A stretch of DNA of 64,000 nucleotides from Siphonodentalium dalli (GCA_032622095.1 CP136061.1:39623797-39687796); one strand, 5' to 3'; numbered from the stretch's first letter, positions 10,148-19,979 are shown. Translations and numbers: made by a program. Notes: generated from the letters alone by a model not told the origin.

Positions 10148-10359
10148 GATGGTATAGTAAAGTATAAGTACCGGGCGACGGTAACCAGTTTAGTGAAATA
10201 GCATTCAAGTACTGGGTGTTGGGAGCCAGTCTAACACTTGCTCACTCAGAAATAACATCTCCTATATCATTGTTAGTCAGATCTATAGTTCGAATAGTTT
10301 CAATCTTCTCTCCTCTCTCAATCTTCTCTCCTCTCTCTCTCCTTCATTCTATATTTCAT
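10148..10359. other. 3' flank of the lectin gene, CT-rich
   Basis: A TCTCTCC-rich stretch lies at about 10308-10345. On the minus strand this is the region just after the lectin stop codon. I see no clear AATAAA signal, so the 3' end of the transcript is not placed. Confidence 0.35.
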
Positions 10360-10577
10360 TCAGAATTGACAAAAGTAAGAGTATTTGCTTAAGGCGTCAC
10401 TACACAGGTCATCATACATCCAGTAGTCATGTTTTGTGAGGAACGTATCCAGTCGTACGCAGTCTTCACTCCCGCCATCCAAGACAGCGCCCCATGATTG
10501 AAGCGGCAGAGGACGCCCGTCCCATGTCAACATGGTGTCGTTATTGTAGGTATCATAGCCATCCATCCACTTCCTGA
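10360..10577 (-). CDS. C-type lectin-like domain protein, exon 3 (C-terminal half of CTLD, stop codon)
   Basis: The minus-strand frame encodes the second half of a C-type lectin-like fold and ends at TGA (10362-10360). Using the proposed 230-residue numbering, it has the core WIGL-like RKWMDGYD (160-167), TWDGRPL (176-182), the EDCV cysteine (C198), the WND-like YWMYDD (210-215), C217 and the final C228, two residues before the stop. C198-C217 and C228 with C123 of exon 2 would be the conserved disulfides. The exon opens after CTATTTTTAG with two bases (TC) that complete a codon from exon 2, giving Phe159. GC content is well above the flanks. The carbohydrate/calcium motif normally written EPN or QPD is absent: the position reads AVLDGG, so classical sugar binding is doubtful. 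Confidence 0.88.
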
Positions 10578-10610
10578 CTAAAAATAGAAGAGATGGGAAC
10601 TCGACTTAGT

Positions 10611-11098
10611 TTAAAGGTACTCAATCCGAACAGAGGGTCCCCATCTCAACAGATTCCAACAACAACAATCCGATCAGAGGGTCCTATATTACTATTTCTT
10701 TGGCTTTGGGGGTAAAAAATATTTTATTCGAGTCGAGGAACCCATCAAACAAAGCTCAGAGTTATTAGATATTGATTTTTGAAATTTGTTATTTACTCGA
10801 GATGAGTACTAATAATTGCCCTCAACTGCCGTAATCTGCTCGGGATGTGTACACCAAAATCTATTCAAACAGACAAGGATGGATAACTCTAAAATCAAGT
10901 GGTAATAATAACGCAATTTTGACTGAGTTCTGGGCCAGAAAGTATTCCCGATAATGAAAAATAATAGATTTCTAAAATCGATATCTAACAAATCTGAGCT
11001 TTGATGGGTGACTTCCTCGACTCGAATCAAATATTTTTGACCCCCGAAGCCATTGAAATAGTAATTGAGATGAGTTTTATCGGATTGAGTACCTTTAA
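10611..11098. mobile_element. TTAA-flanked foldback MITE, palindromic form, copy 2
   Basis: It has the same termini and arm structure as 5124-5601: TTAAAGGTACTCAATCCGA on the left, GAGTACCTTTAA on the right, and long inverted arms. The left end is 33 bp from the exon 3 splice acceptor. The right TTAA (11095-11098) is shared with the next copy, so two elements sit end to end on one target site. Confidence 0.85.
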
Positions 11099-11533
11099 AG
11101 GTACTCAATCCGATTAGATAGTCCCCATATCATCAAATTACAACAACAATAACATTTCTTCAAAGTACGCTTTATAGTTATCAGAATCGATTAATTGCAA
11201 CAAAATAATGATAACCACAGTCAACTATGGTATAAAATTTCCCAAAACGTGTTATTTATCAACTTGTTGTTCAACGAAATATGACCGTATTATCACGAAA
11301 TTTGGTCGTATTACCACTTGATTTTAGAATTATCCATCTTCATCCGCAATTTTGTCCGAGACCGTCTAGCCCAGTGATAAGTAATATCTCGAGAAATAAC
11401 AAATTTCAAAAATCGATATCTGATCACTCTGAACTTTGATGGGTGGGTTCTTCGACTCGAATCAAATACATTTTACCCCCGACGCCAAAGAAATATTAAT
11501 TTGGGAGCGTTACTTCGGATTATGCACCTTTAA
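11095..11533 (+). mobile_element. TTAA-flanked MITE, asymmetric form, copy 3
   Basis: It begins TTAAAGGTACTCAATCCGA and ends GCACCTTTAA. The right 150 bp (TTTGATGGGTGGGTTCTTCG...) matches the arms of the palindromic copies. The left part has its own sequence with CAACAACAATAACA and GTCCGAGACCGTCT, shared with the copies at 46632 and 49757. This is likely the parental form of the family. Confidence 0.85.
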
Positions 11534-11944
11534 ACATATTTTATTGCAATATATACATGTACAAACAACAATTAGTATTGGGACACAGGTGCATACACTT
11601 AGATTTCCCATTTGGGTCTCCATAACATTGTTCAATGTAAATGACGTCACGATAACGCAGTCAGGCAAGCGTCGATGGAATTTGGAATGCTTGTTTAGGT
11701 TTCCCTTATGTTTACGGCTGTGGAACATTGATGTCTATGAATGTTCAGCTAATATATTCCACAAACTGCCCATGACTCTTTGTTGAACTCAATATATGAT
11801 CATCCCTGGAATTGATAAGGTGTTGCTTTGTCCCACACATATAGCATATTATAGTCTTTTGATGCATGAAGTGAGTAGAGATAAAAGAGAGATACCGACC
11901 GAACAAACATTGCGAATATAACGTTGGATGTATTTATCATTTGT
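11534..11944. other. Intronic spacer
   Basis: Nothing is recognised. Confidence 0.4.
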
Positions 11945-13255
11945 ACTCATGCAATGGAGCGTTATAATTATGTTGACAATGATGGTGCGTTATAATTATG
12001 TTCACAATGATGGTGCGTTATAATTATGTTGACAATGATGGTGCGTTATAATTATGTTGACAATGATGGTGCGTTATAATTAAGTTGACAATGATGGTGC
12101 GTTATAATTATGTTGACAATGATGGTGCGTTATAATTATGTTGACAATGATGGTGCGTTATAATTATGTTGATAATGATGGTACGTTATAATTATGTTGA
12201 CAATGATGGTGCGTTATAATTAAGTTGACAATGATGGTGCGTTATAATTATGTTGACAATGATGGTGCGTTATAATTATGTTGACAATGATGGTGCGTTA
12301 TAATTATGTTGACAATGATGGTACGTTATAATTATGTTGACAATGATGGTACGTTATAATTATGTTGACAATGATGGTGCGTTATAATTAAGTTGACAAT
12401 GATGGTGCGTTATAATTAAGTTGACAATGATGGTGCGTTATAATTATGTTGACAATGATGGTGCGTTATAATTATGTTGAAAATGATGGCGCGTTATAAT
12501 TATGTTGACAATGATGGTACGTTATAATTATGTTGACAATGATGGTGCGTTATAATTATGTTGACAATGATGGTGCGTTATAATTATGTTGACAATGATG
12601 GTGCGTTATAATTATGTTGACAATGATGGTGTGTTATAATTATGTTGACAATGCTGTTGCGTTATAATTATGTTGACAATGATGGTGCGTTATAATTATG
12701 TTGACAATTATGGTGCGTTATAATTATGTTGACACTGATGGTGCGTTATAATTATGTTGACAATGATGGTGCGTTATAATTATGTTGACAATGATGGTAC
12801 GTTATAATTATGTTGACAATGATGGTGCGTTATAATTATGTTGACAATGATGGTGCGTTATAATTATGTTGACAATGATGGTGCGTTATAATTATGTTGA
12901 CAATGATGGTGCGTTATAATTATGTTGACAATGCTGTTGCGTTATAATTATGTTGACAATGATGGTGCGTTATAATTATGTTGACAATGATGGTGCGTTA
13001 TATTTATGTTGACACTGATGGTGCGTTATAATTATGTTGACAATGATGGTGCGTTATAATTATGTTGACACTGATGGTGGGTTATAATTATGTTGACACT
13101 GATGGTGCGTTATAATTATGTTGACAATGATGGTGCGTTATAATTATGTTGAAACTGATGGTGCGTTATAATTAAGTTGAAAATGATGGTGCGTTATAAT
13201 TATGTTGGTGCGTTATAATTATGTTGGTGCGTTGGTGCGTTATAATTATGTTGAG
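11945..13255. repeat. 28-bp minisatellite
   Basis: About 46 tandem copies of the 28-bp unit GCGTTATAATTATGTTGACA+ATGATGGT, with scattered substitutions (ATTAAG, GACACTG, GGTACG, GCTGTTG). The last copies degrade into short GTTGGTGCGTTATAATTAT fragments. It lies in the lectin intron. The variants recur in blocks, which suggests expansion by unequal exchange or slippage of groups of units. Confidence 0.95.
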
Positions 13256-13479
13256 CAATAATCTGCAATGTCCTTTAGACCATCCTATAAATATACATTA
13301 TTCAGTGAATACTGATTTCTGGGAACTCGATGTGCGTTATAACAGTTATACTCATGTTGCTGGTTTGTTATAAATACTTAGACATATTGCAAGCAGCATT
13401 TATATTCCAACTAAAGTCGGTAATGGGCGGAATGTATGCTGGTAAACACACAAAGACCCCGCAGTTCAACGAAGGGTAA

Positions 13480-14015
13480 ACATAGGCTCTCCATTCAATG
13501 AAGGCTGGTTTCAATGAAGGCTGGTAAACATAGGCTCTCCATTCAATGAAGGCTCGTTTCAATGAAGGCTGGTACACATATGCTCTCCATTCAATGAAGG
13601 CTGGTTTCAATGAAGGCTGGTAAACATAGGCTCTCCATTCAATGAAGGCTGGTTTCAATGAAGGCTGGTAAACATAGGCTCTCCATTCAATGAAGGCTGG
13701 TTTCAATGAAGGCTGGTAAACATAGGCTCTCCATTCAATGAAGGCTGGTTTCAATGAAGGCTGGTAAACATAGGCTCTCCATTCAATGAAGGTTGGTAAA
13801 CATAGGCTCTCCATTCAATAAAGGCTGGTTTCAATGAAGGCTGGTAAACATAGACTCTCCATTCAATGAAGGCTGGTTTCAATGACGGCTGGTAAACATA
13901 GGCTCTCCATTCAATGAAGACTGGTTTCAATGAAGGCTGGTAAACATAGACCCCTCATGCAATGAATGGTGGTAAGCATAGCTCCCATTCAATGAAGGCT
14001 GGTAAACATAGGTCC
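13480..14015. repeat. 48-bp minisatellite
   Basis: About ten copies of a 48-bp unit made of AAACATAGGCTCTCCATTC and two copies of TTCAATGAAGGCTGGT. Because 48 is divisible by three, the minus strand stays open for 148 codons with a 16-residue repeat. The edges degrade into shorter variants. It is intronic and I do not call it coding. Confidence 0.9.
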
Positions 14016-14560
14016 CCATAGGGTGAATGTTTTGACGCTATCCCACACGGTGGGCTAGCATCACCAAACTTACCCTCTGTGAACCTCATTCTGCTTACGC
14101 CTCAAATGCTATGTTCAAAACATAGGATGTCTGACATTTGCAGAATGAGCATTTCCAAACTCACCATCTGGAGACTCATTCTGATTAGGCCTCATCTTTT
14201 GAGAAGTATGTCTATAGTCTCAAATTAACATTGTTTTCAGATAAATTTTCCTTCTGTTCAGTTTCCTTATTCCCTAATTTGCAGAAGATAAATTGCATAA
14301 TCGAGGTGTCCAATGGGTGAACATCACCAACTACAACTGGGGAACTTCAATCTGATCCTAGGTCTCCCATATCAGTTGAGGCCAAAACAGAATGAGGTCC
14401 ACAGAAGGTGAATGTGGGATAGCGTCACTAAATACACCTTCCGCTGGCGACCACATTCTGCAAATATCAGACACACTATAGCCAGACTGGTCTCCGACAT
14501 GATTTTTCCTGGTCTCTGCTGATCCACTATATATAATATTATATAACCCCGACACACGTC
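14016..14560. repeat. Diverged inverted segment with CTCATTCTG words
   Basis: Segments around 14025-14130 and 14380-14470 share words in opposite orientation (GGTGAATGT...GATAGCGTCAC against GACGCTATCCCACA; CATTCTG against CAGAATG). It is probably an old foldback element. Its ends are not defined. Confidence 0.45.
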
Positions 14561-14689
14561 AAATCACTCGGAATATCGAAGAGATGGATTTATCATTACA
14601 GCGATGTGAAACACTCCGGTTGGGTGATCAAATAGAAATTGAGAATAATCTTGCTCAATGTAGTTATTTTTTCGAATATTAATCCAAAT
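14561..14689. other. Spacer
   Basis: Nothing is recognised. Confidence 0.35.
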
Positions 14690-14948
14690 TGACCACACCC
14701 ACAGCAATTTTCATATATTAATTTAACGCAATGACTTTCGATGGCGAAATCAATTGTGTTAGTTTATCGCCAAAAGTTGGGTCCCGGATCGAGATGTAAA
14801 TATTTACAATTGAGCGTAGTTCAGACGATGTTTTCTATGGAGCGTTATGGTCGATTTCCTGATATTTTCGGCGACGTTAGTAGAATGCTACATTCCCTAG
14901 GGTGCCATATCGCATAAGTATTAACTTATCAATTTCACGCACCCGAAC
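14690..14948 (+). repeat. Interspersed repeat, copy A (inverted copy at 27297-27545)
   Basis: Words such as GTAAATATTTACAATTGAGCG, GATGTTTTCTATGGAG and CACCCGAACAAGT recur as reverse complements at 27297-27545, in the same order. The two are diverged copies of one interspersed element of about 250 bp. No coding is seen. Confidence 0.65.
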
Positions 14949-14984
14949 AAGTCCATAATATCTCTTTATGGATCAGAGGACCTC

Positions 14985-15076
14985 ACTTAACATGACCAGA
15001 ACCACATGTTTACCACGAGAATAGGCAACTTAAGATGACCAGAACCACATGTTTACCACGAGAATAGGCAAGTTAA
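14985..15076. repeat. Two-copy tandem duplication, about 43 bp
   Basis: The unit ATGACCAGAACCACATGTTT plus ACCACGAGAATAGGCAA occurs twice in tandem with almost no change. Confidence 0.9.
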
Positions 15077-15385
15077 AATTATTTGCTGCAAAATTAGGTT
15101 TGTTTTATTCACTTACCTCATCATTACCTTCATTTCATTGCAGAATAGCACATTTGATACTTTTTTTTGTTTAAATTTAATGCGAGCCCATGTTTACAGT
15201 GAATCAGGAAACAAGACATTTTGCAGTTATATATATCTCTTTCTTTTGTTATACCATTGTCGTCTACTATGTTTTTTTTTGTGTGTGCATATTTTACAGA
15301 TGTGTCAATTTGTGTGCAATTAATTGTAAATTTAGATGGGCACAAACTTGTTTCCAGTTTGATACCAGTTGAGGTCCCCTGACTA
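15077..15385. other. Intronic spacer
   Basis: AT-rich, with short open frames but no protein-like pattern. Confidence 0.35.
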
Positions 15386-15463
15386 TTAAATGCCCATTTA
15401 ATTTTCGAGTCACCGATTAAAATACTACAATTCATCACCAATTGAAACGTCTGTGTCTCAGAA
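15386..15463. mobile_element. Left part of a TTAA-ended MITE (GGCCCACTT family)
   Basis: TTAAATGCCCATTTAATTTT and the following CGAGTCACC...CATCACCA...GAAACGTCTG match the left part of the complete element at 61467-61696. The matching middle (near 16256) and right end (16937-16960) lie further right, beyond a foldback insertion, so one old element may have been split. Confidence 0.55.
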
Positions 15464-15499
15464 TATGTCCATAGAGAAATAGAAAACAGCTGAAATATC

Positions 15500-16018
15500 C
15501 CTCTTAGAACAAATGTGTATAAATACTACACAAAATGTGTTACATTTGATCTTAAACAAAATTGTGTAGAAATGACACATGACATATAATTATTAAATGT
15601 GTCGGTGGAATATCATCAACGTTGAATATGATTGAATATGTGAGTGTATCATAGTTATTAGATGAAATGTGTTCTATTGGAGACACAAAACTCGTAAAGG
15701 CTACAACAGAACAAATAATTGGCAGCAGCTTTAAACTTTGTTATACACTATGTTTGTGTAAAAACTGAACAACACATAATTGTGTAGCACAAAGTTTTAA
15801 AGCAGCTGCCAATTTTTTATTATGGCAGCTTTTACGAGGTTTATGTCTCAAATAGAACATATATCATCTATTAAATATAATATACTCACATATTCACTCA
15901 TATTCAATGTTGAGAAAATTCCACCGACACATTATGTCATGTTGCATTTCTACACAATTTTGTTTAAGATCAAATGTAACACATATTGTGTAGTATTTAT
16001 ACACATTTGTTCTAAGAG
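15500..16018. mobile_element. 519-bp foldback element, copy 1
   Basis: The sequence begins CTCTTAGAACAAATGTGTAT and ends with its reverse complement. Inverted arms of about 230-250 bp run almost to the centre near 15760, where ACACTATGTTTGTGT lies. A shorter, diverged copy is at 42232-42704. It has no coding capacity and is a non-autonomous foldback transposon of unknown superfamily. Confidence 0.85.
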
Positions 16019-16080
16019 TGTAATAGAAAGATTTCCCCCGTTGTGGCTCCCAGAATGGATCAGAATTCAAACTAAAAATG

Positions 16081-16148
16081 TATTTTCAATTTAAGAGGAA
16101 TAACTCTATATCTTAAGATATAGAGTTATTCCCCTTAGATTGAAAATA
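16081..16148. repeat. 68-bp spacerless palindrome
   Basis: The arms are 34 bp each with the axis between 16114 and 16115. Two mismatches lie in TTAAGAGG against CTAAGGGG. The centre is ATATCTTAAGATAT. Confidence 0.95.
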
Positions 16149-16377
16149 ATGAAACTTGAGCACAGCACACCAAGTCGGTATCTCAACAAAAACAACATGT
16201 TCCCCGTTTATTACACCGAATATGTTGATAATACAATGTTTTGTAGCTTCCTCTTTCAAATGGTATATAATATGGTATATGTTTTATTAACGCCACCGGT
16301 GTATACTGTTGGGCATTTTTTTGAAATCTGTGAACCTGTGTAGATAATTGTTTTTTACGGATATTTTGGGACGCGTT
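16149..16377. other. Intronic spacer with MITE-like remnant
   Basis: Around 16256-16285 TCAAATGGTATATAATATGG resembles the middle of the MITE at 61467-61696. Nothing else is seen. Confidence 0.35.
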
Positions 16378-16936
16378 AAAGTTGTACTGCGACCCCGAGT
16401 CCGACAAAAGCTGTAGTTGGAATGTCCAAGTTCGTGAAAGTTCTATTGACTATGCCGATGATTTGAGAAGCTTTATTGTTTTAGGATATTGTATAAAGGC
16501 TAATCTGGCCGTATAAAGGCTAATATGAGCTATAACGATTGGATATCTCGCAGGACAACACATTTCGGGTTTTCGTGGGGTGTGTATTCGCTGGATGTCT
16601 TATAGTTGCAGAAAATATGTAACTATTATGACCGCGTTAATTGCGTTCGATATTTAGGTATGAACAATGGCTGGGCCATGCACACTTGAAAATTTTATGG
16701 CGATAACCCAATTTTTTATCCGCATTTAGAAGCTTTCTGGTTTGGTGAATGAAAAACCTGCAGTAATGAGCCGTAGGTTTTTTTTAATAATTTGAAGGAT
16801 TAGTTGTTTTAACGGAATTCTGAGGCGGTGCCGGTGCATTCATGTAACCAATATATTTTATATTATAATTTATATTTATGGCTAATAATATGATCTTGGG
16901 GGGGCGTTACCATTTCTGACTATGGTTTTCTTCTGG
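16378..16936 (+). repeat. Diverged duplicate of the region 34460-34730
   Basis: Matches include ACTGCGACCCCGAGTCCG (34470s: ACTGCGACCCGGAGGCCG), TTTGAAGGATTAGTTGTTTT (16788 and 34569) and GCGTT.C.ATTTCTGAC (16904 and 34679). The order is the same and parts are missing at 34 kb. It is either an interspersed repeat or a local duplication that reaches the edge of lectin exon 2. Confidence 0.6.
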
Positions 16937-16960
16937 TTCGAAAATAAAGTGGGCCTTTAA
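16937..16960. mobile_element. Right end of a TTAA MITE beside the splice donor
   Basis: GGTTCGAAAATAAAGTGGGC then CTTTAA matches the right terminal repeat of the element at 61467-61696. Its TTAA (16957-16960) lies 11 bp inside the intron from the exon 2 donor. Confidence 0.6.
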
Positions 16961-16971
16961 AATAGGCTTAC

Positions 16972-17184
16972 ATCGAGCGTCGCCATCGTGGTATTCTGTG
17001 TTTCCATTGACCAGTGTGTAGAGGTCATCGAGGACATCCTTCGTCTCGATCACAATCAGTCGTGCGTTGTCGGTCGCGCAGCTGATTCGGGCGGCGTCGG
17101 CGGTTGCTGCAGCACCGTGGTACTTCAGGCAGTAATCCATTCCTCCAAGTTTGTGTAGAGAAAACCCCAGATTTCCCGGACATT
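16972..17184 (-). CDS. C-type lectin-like domain protein, exon 2 (N-terminal half of CTLD)
   Basis: The 213-bp minus-strand exon encodes the first half of a long-form C-type lectin-like domain. In the proposed numbering it has the extra cysteine pair C89 and C106 (CPGNLGF then MDYCLKYHG), helix 1 with ATADAARISC (C123), the strand ARLIVIETK and helix 2 DVLDDLYTLVNGN. The acceptor is CTTATTGTAG, after which AA completes a Glu codon. The donor is CGA-T|GTAAGC. GC content is over 55 percent against about 35 percent around it, which supports real coding sequence. Upstream the frame stays open to about 17250, so a slightly longer exon using another AG is possible, but only the chosen AG matches the phase of exon 1. 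Joined to exon 3 it gives one continuous domain. Confidence 0.85.
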
Positions 17185-17426
17185 CTACAATAAGATCGAG
17201 TGTGTCCTGTAACTTCCAGTTATCAGTTATCTTACATATTTCCTTTTATCACATAATTTGGCCATAAAAGCAGTTTCATAATTAACGGTAATAGACACGT
17301 TTAATATCAGCGCGTGCGATGACGTCACGGCGTTCTTCAAATAACTTGCGATCGCTGTAGTTTATGATTGTTGTTTTCGATGAATATTGCGCGTTGCTTC
17401 GGGTTTATTTGATCATGTGATAAAAG

Positions 17427-17582
17427 GTATCTCACACTCGTCCTATTTTATACGTAATTTATCAACCTCGTCCTCTAAATTCTATTTGAGCCTCGGTAAA
17501 CCTCGGCTCAAATCGAATTTAGTGAACTCGGTTGATAAATTCCGTATAAACTAGAAACTCATGTGAGATCCTCTATATATCA
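17427..17582. mobile_element. Foldback (palindromic) element, about 155 bp
   Basis: CTCACACTCGTCC...TACGTAATTTATCAAC on the left pairs with GTTGATAAATTCCGTATA...CATGTGAG on the right. The hinge is GAGCCTCGGTAAACCTCGGCTC-like. It is typical of small palindromic MITEs. No RNA gene is claimed. Confidence 0.7.
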
Positions 17583-17984
17583 CATAGTGTATAATTATGT
17601 CACTAGTGAATAAGAAGTGCGTGCTTTCCGCCAACTTGGCAACGGGCCAACAAAATTACTTAACATCGATTATGCGGATTAATAATATTTTGAAAAGCCG
17701 CGCATGACACAAAAACCAGCCAACGCAAATGATTGATTTGTTCATTAAAGTTAAATTAGAAATTAAATTTAAACTTCTTTGCACTAACGAAAATAGACAC
17801 AAAAAGAGAGAGGCAAATTGGGGGGACTATATTTTTCGTCGCAATCCTGAGCGCGCAATACTGTCTTATACGGTTGTGCAGCGTCTCAGCCAATGGTGTA
17901 AATGTATTTATTTTTAAGATTCTTTTAATGATTTTAATTTGTTAAAAAGTCATAATGCTCTAGTTTTTTTCAAGTGATATACAA
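17583..17984. other. Spacer
   Basis: A 62-codon open frame is present at 17729-17917 but has no recognisable pattern. Nothing else is seen. Confidence 0.35.
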
Positions 17985-18071
17985 GATCTTCAACTAGTTT
18001 TGTTGGGACATAAGATTTATCAAACGGGTTACATAAAATCTTATATCCCAACATATAACTCGTTGGAGATC
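17985..18071. repeat. Inverted repeat, 87 bp
   Basis: GATCTTCAACTAGTTTTGTT pairs with AACATATAACTCGTTGGAGATC-like sequence, and GGGACATAAGATTT pairs with AAAATCTTATATCCC. The loop is about 15 bp. Confidence 0.75.
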
Positions 18072-18087
18072 CTCTACTCGTATATAT

Positions 18088-18242
18088 GGCAGCCAGCTAG
18101 GCGCGCACCGCCTCTCAGTAGGTGCACCGCGCCTCGAGCGAAGGCGCGCGGCGCCTTTCGCTGATTATCATCGCGCCGATCCGCGGAGCGGTCTTCGGGC
18201 CTTCGTTCGTCGTCCGTTGCTTCTACTAATTACGTCCGCGCG
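18088..18242. other. GC- and CpG-rich patch
   Basis: About 150 bp of strongly GC-rich sequence (GGCGCGCACCGCC, GAAGGCGCGCGGCGCC, CGCGCCGATCCGCGGAGCGG) in otherwise AT-rich DNA. No open frame, tRNA or rRNA signature is seen. It could be a fragment of an unknown element, a small CpG island or RNA-derived sequence. Confidence 0.5.
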
Positions 18243-18282
18243 TTCGATTTGATTGAATTATCGAAACTAAATGTAGCTTTAA

Positions 18283-18580
18283 CCCTTTCAGTGCCAAGTC
18301 CGATGTTTGTATCAACCCATATTTCCTTGATCATTTTTCAAATTTACTGATTATAATAATGTGATACATTGATGGAATGAGCTCTTAGTTGTATACGTAT
18401 ACGTTTACATCGAGGTAGGTCGCTACTTTCACCCTTTCAGTGCCAAGTCCGATGTTTGTATCAACCCATATTTCCTTGATCATTTTTCAAATTTATTGAT
18501 TATAATAATGTGATACATTGATGGAATGAGCTCTTAGTTGTATACATATACGTTTACATCGAGGTAGGTCGCAACTTTCT
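18283..18580. repeat. 149-bp tandem duplication (two copies)
   Basis: The unit beginning CCCTTTCAGTGCCAAGTCCG and ending GAGGTAGGTCGC(T/A)ACTTTC occurs at 18283 and again at 18432, nearly identical. Confidence 0.95.
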
Positions 18581-19439
18581 TACATCAGAGGATACGTTCT
18601 TACACCAGAGGATGCAACAAGGCAAATACGTACTTAGCGTGATTAGTTATATACCAGCTATAAAATACGATATGTATATGCACATGCATGGTACACTTGA
18701 AGAGACACGGAAGTGACTGGAATTGGAATTCATTAGAATTTTTAAATTCTTCCGACTTGATCATCACTCTACGTGCACATGTCTGATATGGCTATAATCC
18801 AACTCAAGGCAATCAGGGTTTACTAATGTAACTCTGCGCTTTATTTTCTATGTCAAGAAATATACCTAAATCGAGAGCGTTTCGCCACACGGATAAAGAC
18901 CATAAAGAGCGTTGTGTGATATTTTTTTCGAAATAACCAACATTGGTTTCAGTCCGATATAACAATGCATAAGGCAATCAGGCTTCTCTTATCAGTTGCA
19001 GTATATCTTATTATCTCTGTTACTAGTAGTGTTAGCACAACAAAAAGAGTTATCAATAAAGAGTGTTTTGTCATATATAAAATTGATATGTATTAACCAT
19101 AAACCTTCAGTGCGGTGTAACATAGTGCATGATTTTGGTCCCTTTCTTGTATCTGAATAATTGCCTTTGATGCGATGCGATGTGTGATTTAAAATGAGAT
19201 ATTGGCATAGTGTGCCATCGCCTTTGTACTATCTTATCATGGGAAATAAAATATGCTGCCAAAATTAAATAAATCCTTCATAGTCATGTCAAGTCTGTAT
19301 AATAAACTATAAGTATGTACTTTCTGTGTCCAATTACTCAACATATATCATGAAACAGGTATGCAGTGACTGCGCGGCTAGTAACTGTGTTCCACTGGTC
19401 CTATCCGTCTATTCAGCTATGACGTTAGTAGGTCTTGTG
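18581..19439. other. Long spacer without recognised features
   Basis: A short duplication (CTTACATCAGAGGATACG / CTTACACCAGAGGATGC) opens it. The rest has no coding or repeat signal I can support. Confidence 0.4.
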
Positions 19440-19865
19440 AAATTGTTATGCTGTTGGTAGGACAAACTGACGTCGTTACGAAAAGTACTGTTTTTGTTCT
19501 TTTAAGTGTCATTTTCGCGGTGTTTGGCTAAGCCGAGGGTTTTTTATAAATAACAGTGTGTGTATGAAACATTCAATAACGTATATATATATATATATTT
19601 TTTTTTTTAAACTAGTAATGGCTGCGCTGGTATTTGCTAAATAACATTAATAGCTAAATTGTTGATAGTCGATTTGCAACAGCTAATACAAACAGTATTA
19701 ACTTATTTGTATTGTGCTTCTGAATGTTTCATACACATTATACCGTTTCTTGCATATGTTCAGATTATCCGAACACCGCAATAATGACAACTTTAAAACT
19801 GATTAACGGTATCTTTTCGTAACAGCATCAGTTTGCCGTAACCTCGCATAGCAGTTAATCATTAT
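19440..19865. mobile_element. Nested foldback element
   Basis: Outer arms at 19440-19545 and about 19762-19862 pair (words GTTACGAAAAG, AAGTGTCATTTTCGCGGTGTT and complements). Inside them a smaller element at 19557-19737 has its own ends GTGTATGAAACATTCAA and TTGAATGTTTCATACAC-like. Confidence 0.6.
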
Positions 19866-19974
19866 CCATCAGCACCATATCACATTAGCAGGACAACTTG
19901 ACTAGGGTGTGTTCCTAAATTTCCACCGCGGATCGATTCGGTCATGCGTTGATGGTTCTTCGTCGTTAATGACT
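19866..19974. other. Spacer
   Basis: Nothing is recognised. Confidence 0.3.
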
Positions 19975-19979
19975 AATAA

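Larger units (their letters stand above)
10578..16971 (-). other. Phase-1 intron (6,394 bp) of the lectin gene
   Basis: On the minus strand the intron starts GTAAGC directly after exon 2 and ends CTATTTTTAG before exon 3. Splicing joins CGA-T to TC-AGG and restores an uninterrupted CTLD, which is the main support. The intron is filled with MITEs, minisatellites and a foldback. TTAA-ended elements lie 11 bp from the donor and 33 bp from the acceptor. Confidence 0.8.

Noticed and set aside
9905-10201. 98-codon plus-strand frame
   Set aside because: It spans the TTA-flanked MITE including its terminal inverted repeat.
11945-13255. TTGACA and TATAAT words repeated in the 28-bp array, like bacterial promoters
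   Set aside because: Spacing between the two hexamers is 12 bp rather than about 17, the DNA is animal nuclear DNA, and the words are simply part of the repeat unit.
13368-13814. 148-codon minus-strand frame with a 16-residue repeat
   Set aside because: It is a translation of the 48-bp minisatellite (48 divisible by 3), lies inside the lectin intron and decays at both edges like non-coding repeat DNA.
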